Positions 24,334-37,187 of a stretch of DNA of 64,000 nt are shown one piece after another (positions within the stretch are counted from its first letter, which is position 1; each line of letters begins with the position of its first letter). The notes beneath the pieces are model-generated. The model was not told where the DNA came from and did no database searches. It was given only the letters and a program-made list of their open reading frames with translations. The stretch comes from Cavia porcellus (taxonomy: Eukaryota > Chordata > Mammalia > Rodentia > Caviidae). The stretch covers positions 52,874,337-52,938,336 of the forward strand of contig NW_026947485.1 of NCBI RefSeq assembly GCF_034190915.1. Reading direction: 5' to 3'. The position numbers and the translations under genes were made by a program.

Positions 24334-27300
24334 GTCCCTATAACCTACAGTAATTTCTAAACATAAACTTGAGGATTTAAATATATTGAGCCTCCATTAC
24401 ATAATGGGCCATTGAAAGGAACTCTCACAAAATAAATTTTAAGTGCCTAAATAGAGGGAGAGAAATTACTTACTGAAGTGACCAACATATCATGCTAAAA
24501 GCAGTGTTGTGTGGATTCATTTATGAGAGAGAAAGACAGAGACAGAGAGAAAGAAGGAGAGAGAGAAAATAGGAGAGTGAGAATATTAAAGAATATATGA
24601 TTATCAAAATTTAAAAAGCCTAGAAACCAAGATATATCCACAGTTATCCCTATTTTTTCAGATTTTATTCTTTTGGACCATTTCTAGCAGAATGCTCTGC
24701 TAAATCATGTCTGAATGCCAGAGGTAACTATAGAGCACGTACTAACAGGACAGAGCACATAGATTAGGATAATGTTAACTTAAATCCTCAAATATGGAAT
24801 GGACTCATTGATCTGCCAGTGACCTGAATTTAAATTTCATCTATCTCAGCAAAAGCATATGAAAAGAAGATACATCAGTCCAAGTGCTTAATAATGTCAA
24901 CTTTTCCTATGTGACTTAAATTTTAAATTATTCATCATTCGTATTAAATTTATTTAAATTCCTTTCGAATTTGTTAATATGCTGGGTCATACTGAATGAG
25001 CTTCACAGTTGTATTACCTATTCAAAGGTAGTAAATACTTAGATTTATGTTGGTTCTGAAAGAGATCCTCAAGTCCCCATTAGATTGCAGAGTTGGATGA
25101 CAGCCCCCCACAGTTCACTACAATGGACTCTGCTAGAAAATATTTATTAATCTTCTTCCATATAATTCTCCCCAACATCTTTTTTTCCTCCAACATCTTA
25201 AGAACTCCAAACACTTTTTTCTTGAATGATCTCCAACTTTTAAAAGAAACGTTTTAATATGTTTTCTTCCTGAGATATTCCAATACAATACTTCATAAAT
25301 TTCTAGCTGTAAATCTACTGTACTTTTACACTCTGGTATCTGTTTTCCTCAAACTCTTCCTGGTGAGGACCAGCAGGCTTTTAGAAATACTGTGGTGTAG
25401 TCTTTACAGAAACTGGTACAGAATTGGTAGTTATCTTTTATCTAAATCATGTTAAAGCTATACAGCTTTCAGTTTTGCTTCCTACATGCCGTGCCTATTT
25501 TAAATGTATTTATTATCTTTATCACATAAACATTTTTCCAAAACTCTGAATGTTTGACTTGTTTACTACTAGAAGATACTTCATGGTAAAATATAGTTTT
25601 CATATTCTCTAACAAGGTACAATTTAAGTCTTTAAACTATTGAATTTCCTTGAAGAACTGAGAACACTAAGTTTTAAAAAATCTACAATTTTGTTTCAAG
25701 AACGAAATACTGAGAACTACTAGGTACATTTTGAAAAACAGTAACAAAAACAAGCAAAAAATAAATTTTTCCCAAATCTTGTGACAAATAAAATGATGAG
25801 CTGCATTTTATAATGCTGTCAAAATATTTTTAAAATATGTTCAATGATAATGAAGAAAGATATCTGTATGAGTCCTAAATTGAAATTTCCCATGCCTAAT
25901 TTTATCATTTAAAATTAATAGACTTTAATTTAAATGTTTGAATTCCTTTAGAAGATGCTTCTAAACTGATTTTTCAATAGATATGTAATATTCTGTTTCC
26001 ACACAAATCTATTCTTTGGAAAACTGTTCAAACATTTTAAAAGATAATTTTGAACATTCATGGAAAGAATGTTTACTATTTGGAATAGGCATTTTATCTC
26101 TAAATGACCTTTAAATATTCTTAAAATTTCTTAGTTTTATAGCACCAAGGAAATCTGTCTCTAAATTTACCAGGTAATCTGAAAGAACCACCATATTTCA
26201 TGTCTCCATGATCATCCACAGAGGGCTCTCATCATGTAATTTATTCTATCTATTCCTTAACTCTCAAAGACCCATATAAAGAGGAGGACATACTATCTAT
26301 GCATAGAATTTCCATTTTTATTTCACGAACCTATAAATGTTTAAAAAAAAAAACAAATCTAAAACTGTTTTCAAATCTGGAATTGTGATTGGATGAAAAG
26401 ATTTTCAATGCAAAATTTTTCAGCAAAAGTCAATGTAAAATTATTCTAAACTCTAAATTTCACAATTTATAAATTATTAATTACAGAACTAATGCAGATG
26501 AACAAGTATAGCCATATATTTGTAAATACTAAAATATTTTATTTTTTGGTAGTGGAATTATGAATCACCTCAAATTGTATTTTCAGTAAACTCAATTTCA
26601 CTGTTTTAAAAATAACTGTATAATACAGCATACCTAACATGATTTATTTCTAGTGCTTTATAAATATTTGGTAAATTCATAAGTTAACACATACAGAGGA
26701 ATCAATCAATGATTCCTTGCAGCCTGAAAGTCTTATCTCTAGTTGGGCATACATACAAAAAATTTAGCGCCCAGTCACATTTTGTTTGGCTAGTATGAAG
26801 CAGGAATCAATTCTTATTTCTTTGACTTTAAGCTCTCATAATTTTTTCTTGAATAAAACCCAATCACCTCACCTATGCCTTATCTATTACTCCATAAATC
26901 AATTCAGAAGCAGCTGTGTGGTAAGTGAAGATTTTAGAAGACAGAATGTTGCCCATTTGGAAGAAACATTGGATAATGAGATGCATAGACCAGCAAGCTC
27001 TCATCATAACATTTGCAGGAAAAGTAGAATAGAATAAATAGAAAAGGGAGTGTGTGTTTTGTAACTGCATGAATTAGAAAACTATGTGAGTATGTAACCA
27101 TAAATATTTGTCAGCAGTCAGGTAGATAATAGTTTAAAGAAAACCCTTTGGTAAAACTTCCCTAGCCAACCATCACTAAATCTTGTGTTAAATCCTATAT
27201 ATTGTTACTGATCATCTGCTATTTTCTAGGATTTTCAACTGGGTTAAAAGTGTAAGCTCTGACTTATTTAAAATCAATAAAAATAAAGGCTGAGTTTGGC

Positions 27301-28466
27301 TATGAATTGTGCAAAGTGAGAATAATAGCTCTGTGAGTGTCAGAATATTTGTTATATGTCTATTATCAATCTGCAAAGATTTCATGGTTAATTCACTTGG
27401 TTGCTACATAGAGACTTTCAATGCGTATTTGAATCAGTCATATGTGGCAATAATCACAATAGTGTAGATTTGAATATTTTATTAAAGAAGAAAATACATC
27501 TTATGTTTTCTTTTACTTAAATGTATTTGACAACCAAGTCCTTATTGTTGTATTATGGGATACATCACATGCTTAGAATAAATTGCATAGTGCCACTATG
27601 AGATGTCACATCATGTATGCTGGTACTGAGTCTTTAGCTCAAAAGGCTAATTCTTATAGCTACTTGATGTTTATAAGATGTACATGAGAATTTTAAGAAG
27701 AGTCCTGAAGGAGATCTATAGTTCCTCAAGCAGCACTCTGCATGTCTGATCATGCATGCAGATGAAGTTGTATCTATAGCTTTAGGACAAAGAGTGAAAA
27801 TGGCCAGATTTTATTTTTTTCTTTACGTTTGATGTTTGAGAAAATGCTATTAGATATGATTTAATCATGCATAATTCCTGTGATAGATTTAAAGGTGAAG
27901 TGAAATGGTTTACTCTGGGAGGCCATTTTTACACAGAGCCTTAGTTATGGCTGAGAGTAAGTTAGCACTGAGAGAACTACTTGGCAGTGACTGCCATGAT
28001 AATCGCAGATGCTGCTGTAGCAATGTAGGTTGGAGTCATTTCAGCACATGTGAATAGGGTTCCCTTGTTGCTAAATGATTTGCAAAAGCAGATAAAACTA
28101 TTTGTATTCATTTGGGGCACAGATTAGAGACATTTCTTTGCAAGAAGTTTTCAAAATTTGTGGACCTAAATTTGTTTTAGAAGAATACAGATTCACCTAA
28201 ACCACAAACTTGATTTTTGAGTTTGTCAGTTATACCAGTTTCATATATTATGTTATTCCAGCACCAACGTTTTGAAGTGAATCTTTTCTTTGCGCTGCTT
28301 TTGTATACTAGGGGTTCTATTAAGCTAACGAACCTACATGTGGGAGTTAGGTAATTTGTTTTTGTAAAGTAGCAACCATCTAGTAACAGCTCCAGTGGAA
28401 ACCTGTTTGCCTTCTATATCAGTTAGATCTAGATTTGAATCTCTGTTTTCAGATGCATGAACTGCA
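24334..28466. other. Unique AT-rich region with one GA-rich tract
   Basis: No gene seen. A (GA)n-like purine tract lies at 24525-24580. The stretch 27880-28140 has mixed composition and may be conserved (see findings). The rest is featureless to my reading. Confidence 0.4.
24525..24580. repeat. GA-rich purine tract
   Basis: Interrupted (GAGA)n with GACA and GAAA units, nearly all purine on the + strand. Confidence 0.85.
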
Positions 28467-28619
28467 GCATGTGGCAGCACACACCTATAATCCCAACATT
28501 CCAGAGACTGTGGTGCAAAGATCAATGGGAGTCTGACGCCAGTCTGGGCGACCTGAGCAAGTTCAAGGACGCCCTGAACTACATAGTAAGATCTTATCTC
28601 AATAAACAAACAAATAAAC
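28467..28619 (+). mobile_element. B1 SINE, sense
   Basis: 'gcatgtggcagcacacacct' and 'ataatcccaacattccagag' match the B1 head, then 'ccagtctgggcgacctgagc' and 'aagttcaaggacgccctgaa', and 'ctacatagtaagatcttatc' with tail 'tcaataaacaaacaaataaa'. The 7SL-derived structure is clear. An antisense open frame across it has no coding meaning. Confidence 0.9.
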
Positions 28620-28816
28620 CAACATGCAAATAAAATGTTATTTTAAAATGCATTAATTGTAAATAAAACTTACTGAGCTAATATCAGGGTCAGTCCAAAT
28701 CTGTTTCCTCATTTTCAAAATGAAGTTGAAGAGAAGATTAAATAGTAGCTTTAAAGCAGTAAACAATGATAGTTTCCTTTCTTATCTCTTTATCCTTTTT
28801 TTTTTCCTGGTGGATA

Positions 28817-29033
28817 GGTTGAGCACCTCAAATCTTAACATCAATAATCTATGATTAAAACTTTTGAGTGTTATGTTGACTCTCAAATTTTTTGGATTTT
28901 GACACATTTTGAATTCCATATTTTCAATGTAAGGATAATCAATCATTTGGGGATTTGCACATACAGACAAATTCCAAAAACTCCTGAATATGAAACAATC
29001 CTGGTCCCAAACGTTTGGAAAACGGACACTAAG
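28817..29033 (+). mobile_element. MER2-like Tigger (TcMar) element
   Basis: The left end 'ggttgagcacctcaaatctt' is preceded by TA, the mariner-type target. Internal 'aaaacttttgagtgttatgt', 'tgactctcaaattttttgga' and 'ttttgacacattttg' fit the family core ('aactttttgagcgcc', 'tttcggattttgg'). The right end 'atcctggtcccaaacgtttg' with 'gaaaacggacactaa' fits 'ctggtcccaagcatttcgga' with 'taagggatactcaacc'. The element is non-autonomous and ancient. Confidence 0.75.
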
Positions 29034-30139
29034 GAATATTAATGCTCTACTAAGTGTGTAGAACCCCATGAAGATTTTATATGGTATCTTATATGTACAA
29101 GTGCGCACACACATGCACTCATTTGTAACTCAGAACCAATTCAAATTAAAAGACATTAGAACCAAGTGAAATTATTTAAAAAGTAAAACATTATCTAAAC
29201 TATATTTAATGGGAAGTAAAATTTAAAGTTCAATGAGTATAAATGCATGAATGGAGCAGTAAGACATTTCAAAGTCGCATTTTAAAGACTTTGTAAAACA
29301 AACCGGTGAAGATTTACTTTTTAAAAATGTAGTTTATGTTAAATATCCCCTATAATATTATTTACAATCTTATAGAGCACACTAACCAGTCTTTAAAACT
29401 TCATCTATATTAATACTTCATGTATACAGCGTGAAGAAACCAAGACTAGTTCTCAGTAAGTATGGTTACTCATTGAATCTATCTGAAAATCATTTCCCAA
29501 ACACTAAAGCAATCATGAGACAGTCTGTAAGTAAACCTATCCATTGCATAGAGCAGAACATGAGCTTTGGAAACAACAAAGTAGTTTAGAAGTTGGATAA
29601 ATAGGTCCCTAAAAAGAAAAACAAACTTTGGTTTAGAACAACAGTAAAATAGTAATAAATTATAATGAAAAATGAAATGAAAACAAGAAACTTTTCATGA
29701 GGAGAAAAACATCCACAGGGATCTCAAAGATGTATCAATTGGGACCGTGATAAATACATGTGAAAAGGAACTGAGTATTGATAATTATGAGAAAGCACAG
29801 AAGAGTATCCCAATGTACAAGGAGAATTCATAAGGCACATAAGTAGAGTCTCCAATTTCAATTTAACAATAATAATATAAAAGATGTTAAACCCTTTCCC
29901 TTTCCCTAAAGACAGACAAAAGTGGAGAGGAGGAAGACAGTAGGTAGGATGAAGCTGAAGTCTAACAAGACTTCTACATCATGGGAGAATGATAGCATGA
30001 GTTAAGTATTATAAACAAAATGCCATGTGGGTAACACAAAGTCACAAACACAAGTTCAAGCGAAAAAAGTGCCAAAACTGAATGGACAGCTCTATTAACA
30101 AGAAGTATCTGGCAGCAGAATGAAGGAACATGATCACTC
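29034..30139. other. Unique AT-rich sequence
   Basis: No gene and no recognised repeat. A-rich on the + strand around 29560-29900. Confidence 0.4.
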
Positions 30140-30470
30140 ATTCATAAACCCATTGAATAGAAAGAGACCCAACATCTGCATGTATCATGAGCTGATCCAG
30201 ATGTTGGGAGACAATGAACAACAAAATAACCCCTAATCTCATAAATAATCATACAGGCTACCGAGAAGACAAAAGTTGAGAAGATAATCACATAAATAAT
30301 GTATAACCAGAAAATAATGAGTCATAAAATATATTTACAAGAGGAATTTAGTTGTTTTAGAATGTTGACACAAGTTCCAAAAGAAGAGACACTTTAGATA
30401 AAATGTGGTATGACTTTGTGGAAATTGAGGGAGGGGAAAAGGTATTACAAGAAGGATGAACTTCAACAAA
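30140..30470 (-). mobile_element. LINE-2 3' fragment, antisense
   Basis: 'actcattcataaacccattg', 'agacaatgaacaacaaaata', 'acccctaatctcataaataa', 'tcatacaggctaccgagaag' and 'ataatgagtcataaaatata' follow the reversed L2 end ('gtgaacaagacagacaaaaa', 'ccctgccctcatggagctta', 'cattctagtgggggagac'). Confidence 0.65.
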
Positions 30471-30473
30471 GAT

Positions 30474-30526
30474 CAGAGAGAGACAGAGACAGAGACAAAG
30501 AGAGACAGCCACAGAGAGAGACAGAG
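30474..30526. repeat. (GAGACA)n-like purine-rich tract
   Basis: Interrupted GAGACA units. Open frames on both strands across it are low-complexity artefacts (Arg/Asp-rich or Ser/Leu-rich). Confidence 0.85.
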
Positions 30527-31109
30527 GTGTTAGAGCTGAGAGAGATGGACTTGCACCGTGATGAGTGCAACTGGGTGTCATGGGAGGAGCCAAGAGAGAA
30601 CTGTGTTTTTGTTGGGTATTTCTAATAATTAAAAAGCCATTGCAAATTATTTCATTTGTGAAGTAGTTCACTAACATAATATCTGTATTGAACACTGTCT
30701 ACAAGGTCTCTATATTTTAACACCATTTTCCTGGAAGTTAAATACTATCTATAGTAAATTCATACTTTCTAATGAAAAACAAAGGGCAATTACCCTAAGA
30801 CTGCCATGCTAAGAATAGAAAATGTTTGCTTTTAAAACAGAAAAAAGTAGATGTATGCATGGTCTGACTGTGACATCTGTCACCCATTTATTGCCAGGTT
30901 GGATTTGGCTAATCTGGCTGGCTTGGTGGGTGTCCTCATCCTTCCTGACCATTCAAGATGCATCCCTCACAGCTGCACATCCTGTCAAAGAGGAAGATCT
31001 TCCCCAGTAGGGAAGGACCATTTTCTCTATCCAGTGCATACTTTAAAAGTAGCTATACTCTCTTGCTACAAACTTCAAACAAGTTCTTTTAAAAAGTCAA
31101 ACCCTCACA

Positions 31110-31253
31110 GGGGTCCAGGATTTAACTCAGCAGCACACGCCCTCGCCTGGCAAACACGAGGTTCTGAGTTCTATCCTTGGTACAAAAAACAAACAAACAA
31201 ACAAACAAACAGACAAACAAAAAAAACCAACAACAACAAAAAAACCAATAACA
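31110..31253 (+). mobile_element. ID SINE with long (AAAC)n tail
   Basis: 'ggatttaactcagcagcaca' (A-box side), 'cgcctggcaaacacgaggtt' and 'ctgagttctatccttggtac' (B-box side) are an ID. The tail from 31180 is about 70 nt of AAAC/AAC repeats. The element sits exactly at the start of the L1 piece that follows. Confidence 0.88.
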
Positions 31254-31648
31254 AAAGATCCAATCAAAAAATGGACTGAAATGAATAGACAGTTCTCAGA
31301 AAATGTACATATGTCTAATAAATACATGAAAAAAAATTCAACATTTCTTACCACTAGAGAAATGTAAAGTTAAACAACTCTGAGATTCTGTCTTATACCA
31401 GAATAAATGGTTATCATCAAAAAATCAAATCATAACAAATGCTGGCATGACTGCAAGGTAAAAGGCAGATTTATACCTTGTTGGTGGGGGTGGAACTACT
31501 ACAAGCACTGTAGAAATCTTTATAGAGATTCCTGAAAAAATGAAGTAGAAATTCCATTTGACCCTGCTCTTTCCCTTTAAGGATCTTTCCTAAAGAGTTA
31601 AAAACACCACATGACAATGATCCGTGCATATCCACATTTATAGCATTT
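31254..31648 (+). mobile_element. L1 ORF2 3' part, sense
   Basis: 'caatcaaaaaatggactgaa', 'aatgaatagacagttctcag', 'aatacatgaaaaaaaattca', 'accactagagaaatgtaaag', 'aataacaaatgctggcatga' and 'ataccttgttggtgggggtg' are the well-known L1 ORF2 end. 'gagattcctgaaaaaatgaa' and 'tagaaattccatttgaccct', then 'gtgcatatccacatttatag', continue the match. It is broken by many stops and has no coding capacity. Confidence 0.9.
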
Positions 31649-31895
31649 GAGAAAGGTCTATCTTCCTACTTCTTATTATCCATCTCTTGCTCTGAATTTA
31701 TATTTCTGGTTTCTTATATCAAAGAAATCATGTGATATTAGCTGTGTTTCTGATTTATTGCACTTGACATTACAGCCTCAAGGTACATCCATCTTCCTAC
31801 AAATGACTCATTGTCTTTTACTTTTGATAGTTGACATGGCTTCCTAATGCACAAAACATCTGCTTCTTTTTAATCACCATTTCAATACCATGTCA
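31649..31895 (-). mobile_element. L1 3' end, antisense
   Basis: 'aagaaatcatgtgatattag', 'tctgatttattgcacttgac', 'acatccatcttcctacaaat' and 'gacttcctaatgcac'-like text match the reversed L1 3' end. It faces the preceding sense L1 piece, so the two parts converge. Confidence 0.65.
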
Positions 31896-32240
31896 ATTTT
31901 CAAAATTAAGTTGAAAGCACTTATGATAAAATTAGAGCTTAAATTTTCAACTCATGGCGTTGTCTACAACTCCAAACAACTCAAATAAAACACAAACTTT
32001 TACCTTAGCTTTTATGTATCTTCCTAAAAACTTACTACGTGGAGAAGGTCTCCAGCAGTCAGCTTTGAGGTGACCACAGAGTCAAGAATAAGGATAGATG
32101 CTCAAAAAGTCCAGAAAACACTAAAGCAAAAAGGAAACTTTCTCCTTTCTTGTTCTCCAGCTGGAGAGTTTCACTCTTTAATCTATTTTATTCTGGTGCA
32201 ATACTGTATATAACACAGTCTTTTAAAAAACTGACCATAC

Positions 32241-32244
<4 letters not shown>

Positions 32245-32290
<46 letters not shown>
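32245..32290. repeat. (CA)n microsatellite
   Basis: About 23 uninterrupted CA units. Open frames with Cys-Val runs across it on the minus strand are artefacts. Confidence 0.97.
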
Positions 32291-32291
<1 letters not shown>

Positions 32292-32549
32292 TTATAAAAG
32301 CAACAACAGAAGAGGGGAAATAAAGCGACAGCTTTGATTCTCCAAGGGCATTTGAGTCTGTGGTCAGACAACACAAGAACACAGTGAAAGGAAGGCAGGG
32401 CAGAGGGTGTGCCAGTGTCCAAGGGAGGACATATAAAGAGAAGCCACCAAGAGAGCCACGTGAAGGCTGTGAACACATAGCAGTATTGTTGTAGCTTCTT
32501 ATTTGCAAAATCCAAAGCGGAAAGAACAATCTTCAATTTCATTTTTAAG

Positions 32550-33340
32550 TAAATAAATGTTGAGCACTTCTTGTGTTCTAGATGCTGTGTTCATTGATGA
32601 GAACTGGAAGTTAAATAATTCTGTGTCTTCAAATAGCTCACAGGAACTTAAATGGGACAGATATTCAAAAGAGTAATAATTTTGATACAATGTAACAAGA
32701 AATTATACTATTTCTGTGTGGGCAAAAGAGACTGATGCCTAAATTAGTTGGGGAAAAGTAATTGAAATTGTTTTTATAAGTTAGAATGCTTGAAATTAAA
32801 AAGAATGTTGGGAGGAGTTATCCTGGTAAGGGATGGCATAAGCAAAGATAGGCACCAAGGCAGAGTAGTGTACAGTGTGGGGAATGTCAAGCGGGATTGT
32901 GGGAGACCCAATTATGAGCTAAGGAGTGTGAAAACACTGAGCTGGGTGACAACACATCACTAAATCATTACAGGATGTCACATTACACAGTTTGGATTTT
33001 ATCCTGAATGTAGTGGTTAAAAATTGAAGACCGTCTTCAGAAAGGTAGTGAAATTCTCAAATGCACAAATATATTTGTATATGTAAATATATAAATGAAG
33101 TATGTATGTAAATATATAAATGAAGTATACACACATATTTATCCTGGTAAAATATGACAAAAACTCAAATTTCTCAAGTGATGGCCTCTGCAGCCTGGAA
33201 TTCTATTCTGGAGAGGATGAGAGTATGAAAATATTGTAGAAGCCAGGAAATCTAAAAGTGATTTGTAGGTTTCTAGAACTTAGGTCATTTTAGAGGAAAA
33301 GACTTCAGAAGAAAGATAAAATCATTAAAGGAGATGCTAA
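32550..33340 (-). mobile_element. LINE-2 fragment, antisense, long
   Basis: 'aataaatgttgagcacttct' and 'tgtgttctagatgctgtgtt' are the reversed L2 end. They are followed by 'ttcaaatagctcacaggaac', 'ttaaatgggacagatattca', 'ggatggcataagcaaagata', 'ggcaccaaggcagagtagtg', 'tttggattttatcctgaatg', 'gcctctgcagcctggaattc' and 'gaatattgtagaagccagga'-like text, all in L2 order. A small AT-rich duplication (33081-33128, period 25) interrupts it. Confidence 0.75.
33081..33128. repeat. 25-bp tandem duplication
   Basis: The word 'atgtaaatatataaatgaag' occurs twice, 25 bp apart, within the L2 fragment. Confidence 0.85.
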
Positions 33341-34986
33341 TAAACCCTGTAATTATATAAGCATGAAGCCTTGAGTGGAGACCACAGCTTATACAAAGGT
33401 TTTGGTTATTAACATTTGTATTTATACACTAGTAGCTATAGCCATAAGGCAGATAAAAGTACACATGTACAAGTATGTTCAGTGCACAAGAGAAACAGAC
33501 TGAGGAAAATGCCACAAAAAGAGACAAGAAATAAGCAGGAGGAAGTTTATGAAGAATGCAAACAGAAACTGAAGCGTTCCCAACAGCAAGAGAGAACAGT
33601 CAAGAGCCCACCAAATCAGATCTTTTCCAAAGTTAATGCTTTCTAGTATCTTACCATAAATGCTTCTCAAGAAAGAAAATAATATAATAAAATACCTTTG
33701 GTTTACCAACTGCCTTTGTTTCTTCTATTTTGTGTTGCCATCCTTCACATTTTCCAACCTGTGCTAACTATTAAGGGTACAAAATGCGATTACAAATTTA
33801 TACCAAAGCAAGAGAAACAACAAGGAAGTACATGAGGAGTGGGAAGGTGAGAAAGCTTCAGCTCTGCAACTGAGGTAGATCGACACCCCTCTGTGGCAAG
33901 CAGGCACCTTCTTACTCTGTCTTCTTCTCTAGGGTGGCTCAGGCAGTTCATTTTTCTTTTGGTGCTCTATGAAACAGTTCTGGAATTGGTTGGCACTTCT
34001 TTTAGGGGCAAGTGAGGAACAGAAAATAAATTCAATTCCAGCAATATACTTATGTAAATGGTGCTTATATTTTTATATGAAAACTTAAAGCCAGATATTC
34101 AAAATGAGTATCACGTTTGTTTTGACTGCCAACCCACAGCAGACCACCCCCACTACTCCTTCTCGAAGTAGCCAAGCATAACAAGAAACATAAGCAACCC
34201 AAAAACCACACATAAAACAAATCCCGAGGAATGTATGCAGAAGCTAAATAAACAGTGGAGGTCACCAAACACATGCACTGTCAGGAAAAGTGGAATGAAA
34301 GTCTGTGGAAAAAGAGAAACCACCTGCCAATTTCAAATAATTCAAGTCCAGGAACTGACTGCGGCGAGCCTACTTGCTGATCCTAGACAGTCACCACTCA
34401 GACTTTCTGTGCTTTGAACATTAGCAATAACAATATCAAGTTTCGGGCAGTGCAGAGTTTAGCACACAGGTGTTATAATCACAATTTCAATGTTGAAAGT
34501 GGTCTTACCGTATTTAAAAAATAGTAAGTTGTTTGTGGCATTTCAAAAGAAAATTTGAGAAACAAAGATGAACATCCCAAGGTTGATTCTTTGTTCCATT
34601 TGTGTTAACATCTTAATTCTTTTTGTTAAAATATTCCTGAAACTGACAGTGCCTAATCATCTAACAACTTTTCTAACAGTATGTTAAGAAGTAAGGGTCA
34701 GAATAAAAGGCGTGATACCTACAGTTATGAATCTAAGACAAAGCCCAGCAGGAGAAAGCACTAAACTCATCAACCACTCAGTACTGAACAGGAAAGCTCT
34801 AGAAAACTATGACACGAGTTTTAGTTGTGGATGCAAAGCTCAAAGCTTAAAGATTTACAGGAATCTTTTATAATAGGGGAAGCAAATTCTGAAGTAGCAA
34901 GCTAAAGTGGCATCAGGTATTGACAAGAGATGTGACAAAAGAAATTCAGAAAAGTTGTTGATACTTTTTCTTCCTATTTTCTTTTT

Positions 34987-35030
<44 letters not shown>

Positions 35031-35052
35031 TTCTCATTTTCTTTTTCTCTCC

Positions 35053-35095
<43 letters not shown>

Positions 35096-36544
35096 AGAAA
35101 ACAAGGATTTGGTTGTTAGAAGTTGTTGGATTATACTTGTATGAAACCGACTAACCTTATCAAAGTCTTAGGGACCAAAGTCTTTACCAAGATCTTTACC
35201 AAGATTCAGTCTTGAGAATAAGATAATTCAACAGTTTTGTGGGTAGAGAAATGTCCAGATCAGATCAGAAAATGGGCAGTAGCAACATTTCCATATATAA
35301 ACTTGGCATAAATAAGAAAAATCATGTTTACAAATCAATGAGGTTCATTTTTACCAGACTGGAACATAAGGAAGTGAACTGAAGTCTAGAAACAAGAATG
35401 TGAGGTTCCACGATTTACAACACAAATTTAAATTCTATCCCAGATTAGGTCTTCAATAAATAGAATTTGGGTATAATGAGGGCATTCAACACCCATAATT
35501 CCTGAGTAGGGTATGACAAGAAAATTCTCAAACATTCTGATTGGCAGTGGGTCTCATGCGATGAGCATAATGACTGCAAAAGTCAAATGCTTATTCCAAC
35601 ACTTTCATGAATTCTTGTGCCATTATAGATCTCATCCATAAATAATTCAGAATAAGAGAAGAGTATAACAAAATTGGAATATGGTTAACAACTCTATAGA
35701 TAGCACCCACTCCTCATAATGTGTTAATAGGCTTCTCGAGACTTTACTACAGATAGCGGAAAACTAAGGTTATAAAGAACCAAGTGGCTGGATAATCTAG
35801 CTATTGTTGTGTCATTAAAAAGATGTTCACAAACAACTCCATTAATTGAATGCTCCATTTGTGGGGGCATCAAAAGTGACAGGAAATTCACTTCTTTAGC
35901 AGGGGTCTACTCACTCTGAGGACATTTTGTGGAAACCTTACTTAAATTAGTTGTGATCTATCTCTTTGAGACTGAGATATAATTATTCATCATTTTTAAT
36001 CCTTAGAATCAAATAATATTGACTCCATTAACTCTAATAAATTCCTTCACATTCTGAATGTTATCTTATGAATACTTGTCAATTTGTTTAACTCCTATTT
36101 ATATTTTCAGCTAGGTAAGACATTGTAGTGAGTTAAGGAAGGAGGAGACGTGTTGCTTCTTTTCTGTTACAATAGCGATAAAAATAAAGTTTTAAAAAGA
36201 AATTGTTATTTTTATGACTGTGTGATATTGAAAACTTCCCTAAATCAACTATAAACTCCAGTCTTTTACTGCGTTATGCATAGGTTGTGAGACAGGTGGA
36301 AGAGGACTTAATTTAAAAAAAAAAAAATAGCAGATGCTAACTGCAAAAATTTCAAGAATGTGGAAGAGTTAAGAAAAATCTAAGTCAAACATTATTTTAA
36401 CAGGGTCTATGCATGGAAGATGAGAAGCACAATATGAAAAGCAGGCTTTAGAAACAATATAGATATGATGTGGAAAGGGGCCAATTACAAAGAAGGGTAA
36501 AGAAATTCTGTTGGGTAACAGAATTATTTGGATTTTTTGCTTAT
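33341..36544. other. Unique region with a long CTTT tract
   Basis: No gene seen. Apart from the pyrimidine tract at 34984-35095 I see no named element. 33840-34420 is somewhat richer in GC and may hold a diverged repeat. Confidence 0.4.
34984..35095. repeat. Bipartite (CTTT)n tetranucleotide microsatellite
   Basis: Two CTTT arrays (about 12 and 10 units) are separated by an 18-bp pyrimidine-rich spacer containing a single A. The whole stretch, with its T-rich left flank, is over 110 nt of almost pure pyrimidine on +. Lys/Glu or Phe/Leu/Ser open frames here are artefacts. Confidence 0.95.
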
Positions 36545-36652
36545 TTGGTTTTTTTGTTTGTTTGTTTGTTATTCTTTTTGGTACCAGGGATTGAACTCAC
36601 ATGACCTCACGCTTGCTAGGCAGGCATAACCCTGAGTTAGATCCCCAGCCCC
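36545..36652 (-). mobile_element. ID SINE, antisense
   Basis: 'tttgtttgtttgtttgttat' is the reversed tail. 'ggtaccagggattgaactca' is the B-box side, then 'cacgcttgctaggcaggcat', then 'gagttagatccccagcccc' is the reversed 5' end. Confidence 0.92.
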
Positions 36653-37187
36653 TCCGAATTGTTTTATAAATTGACTGTAGTAGTGAGTACAAGACTATGC
36701 ATTTTTGGAACCTCATAGACCTATACAGTAAAAAGACAAAGAGGATAAATTGTTACACATGCTAACATCTCAATAAAAAATAATCTGGAATAATCAATCT
36801 ATCTACTTACCTACCTAAGTTTATATATAATTCCAATTGCATAAAAATTGTTCTACCCTAAATTGTTAACAGCGGTTATTTCTTGGAGGTATGCTTATGA
36901 ATTTGCTGAGAGACATTACAGTTAGAAGTAGGTACTTGAGTTGAAAGGTCATATGTAATCAAGATTGTGACAGCCATAATGAGATAATGAGAATGCAGAA
37001 ATTTTGAGCAAAAAAATCATAAGAAATTCAAGGGAAGCTAATCCAATTGAGAGGTAAAAATACAATGGAAATACAGAGAAAGGGAGAAGCTTTCATTCCT
37101 CTTGCATCCTGTGAAATGTATTATTTTTGAATTTGATCTTGTGAAAAGAGGTTGCTCATCACTAACCTCAGCATTTGATAAAACGTT

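Noticed and set aside
28334..28609. Minus-strand 91-codon frame
   Set aside because: Most of it is a B1 SINE read in antisense, a common source of false exons.
30851..31279. The longest open reading frame in the window, about 142 codons on +
   Set aside because: Its second half reads through an ID SINE and its (AAAC)n tail, giving a Lys/Asn/Thr/Gln-rich end. There is no protein family signature.
32183..32542. Overlapping minus-strand frames of 113-119 codons
   Set aside because: They cross the (CA)n microsatellite, which gives Cys-Val runs. Two frames are open at once, as expected for a dinucleotide repeat.
34855..35119. Lys/Glu/Arg and Ser/Phe/Leu-rich frames on both strands
   Set aside because: They are translations of the CTTT tetranucleotide repeat.
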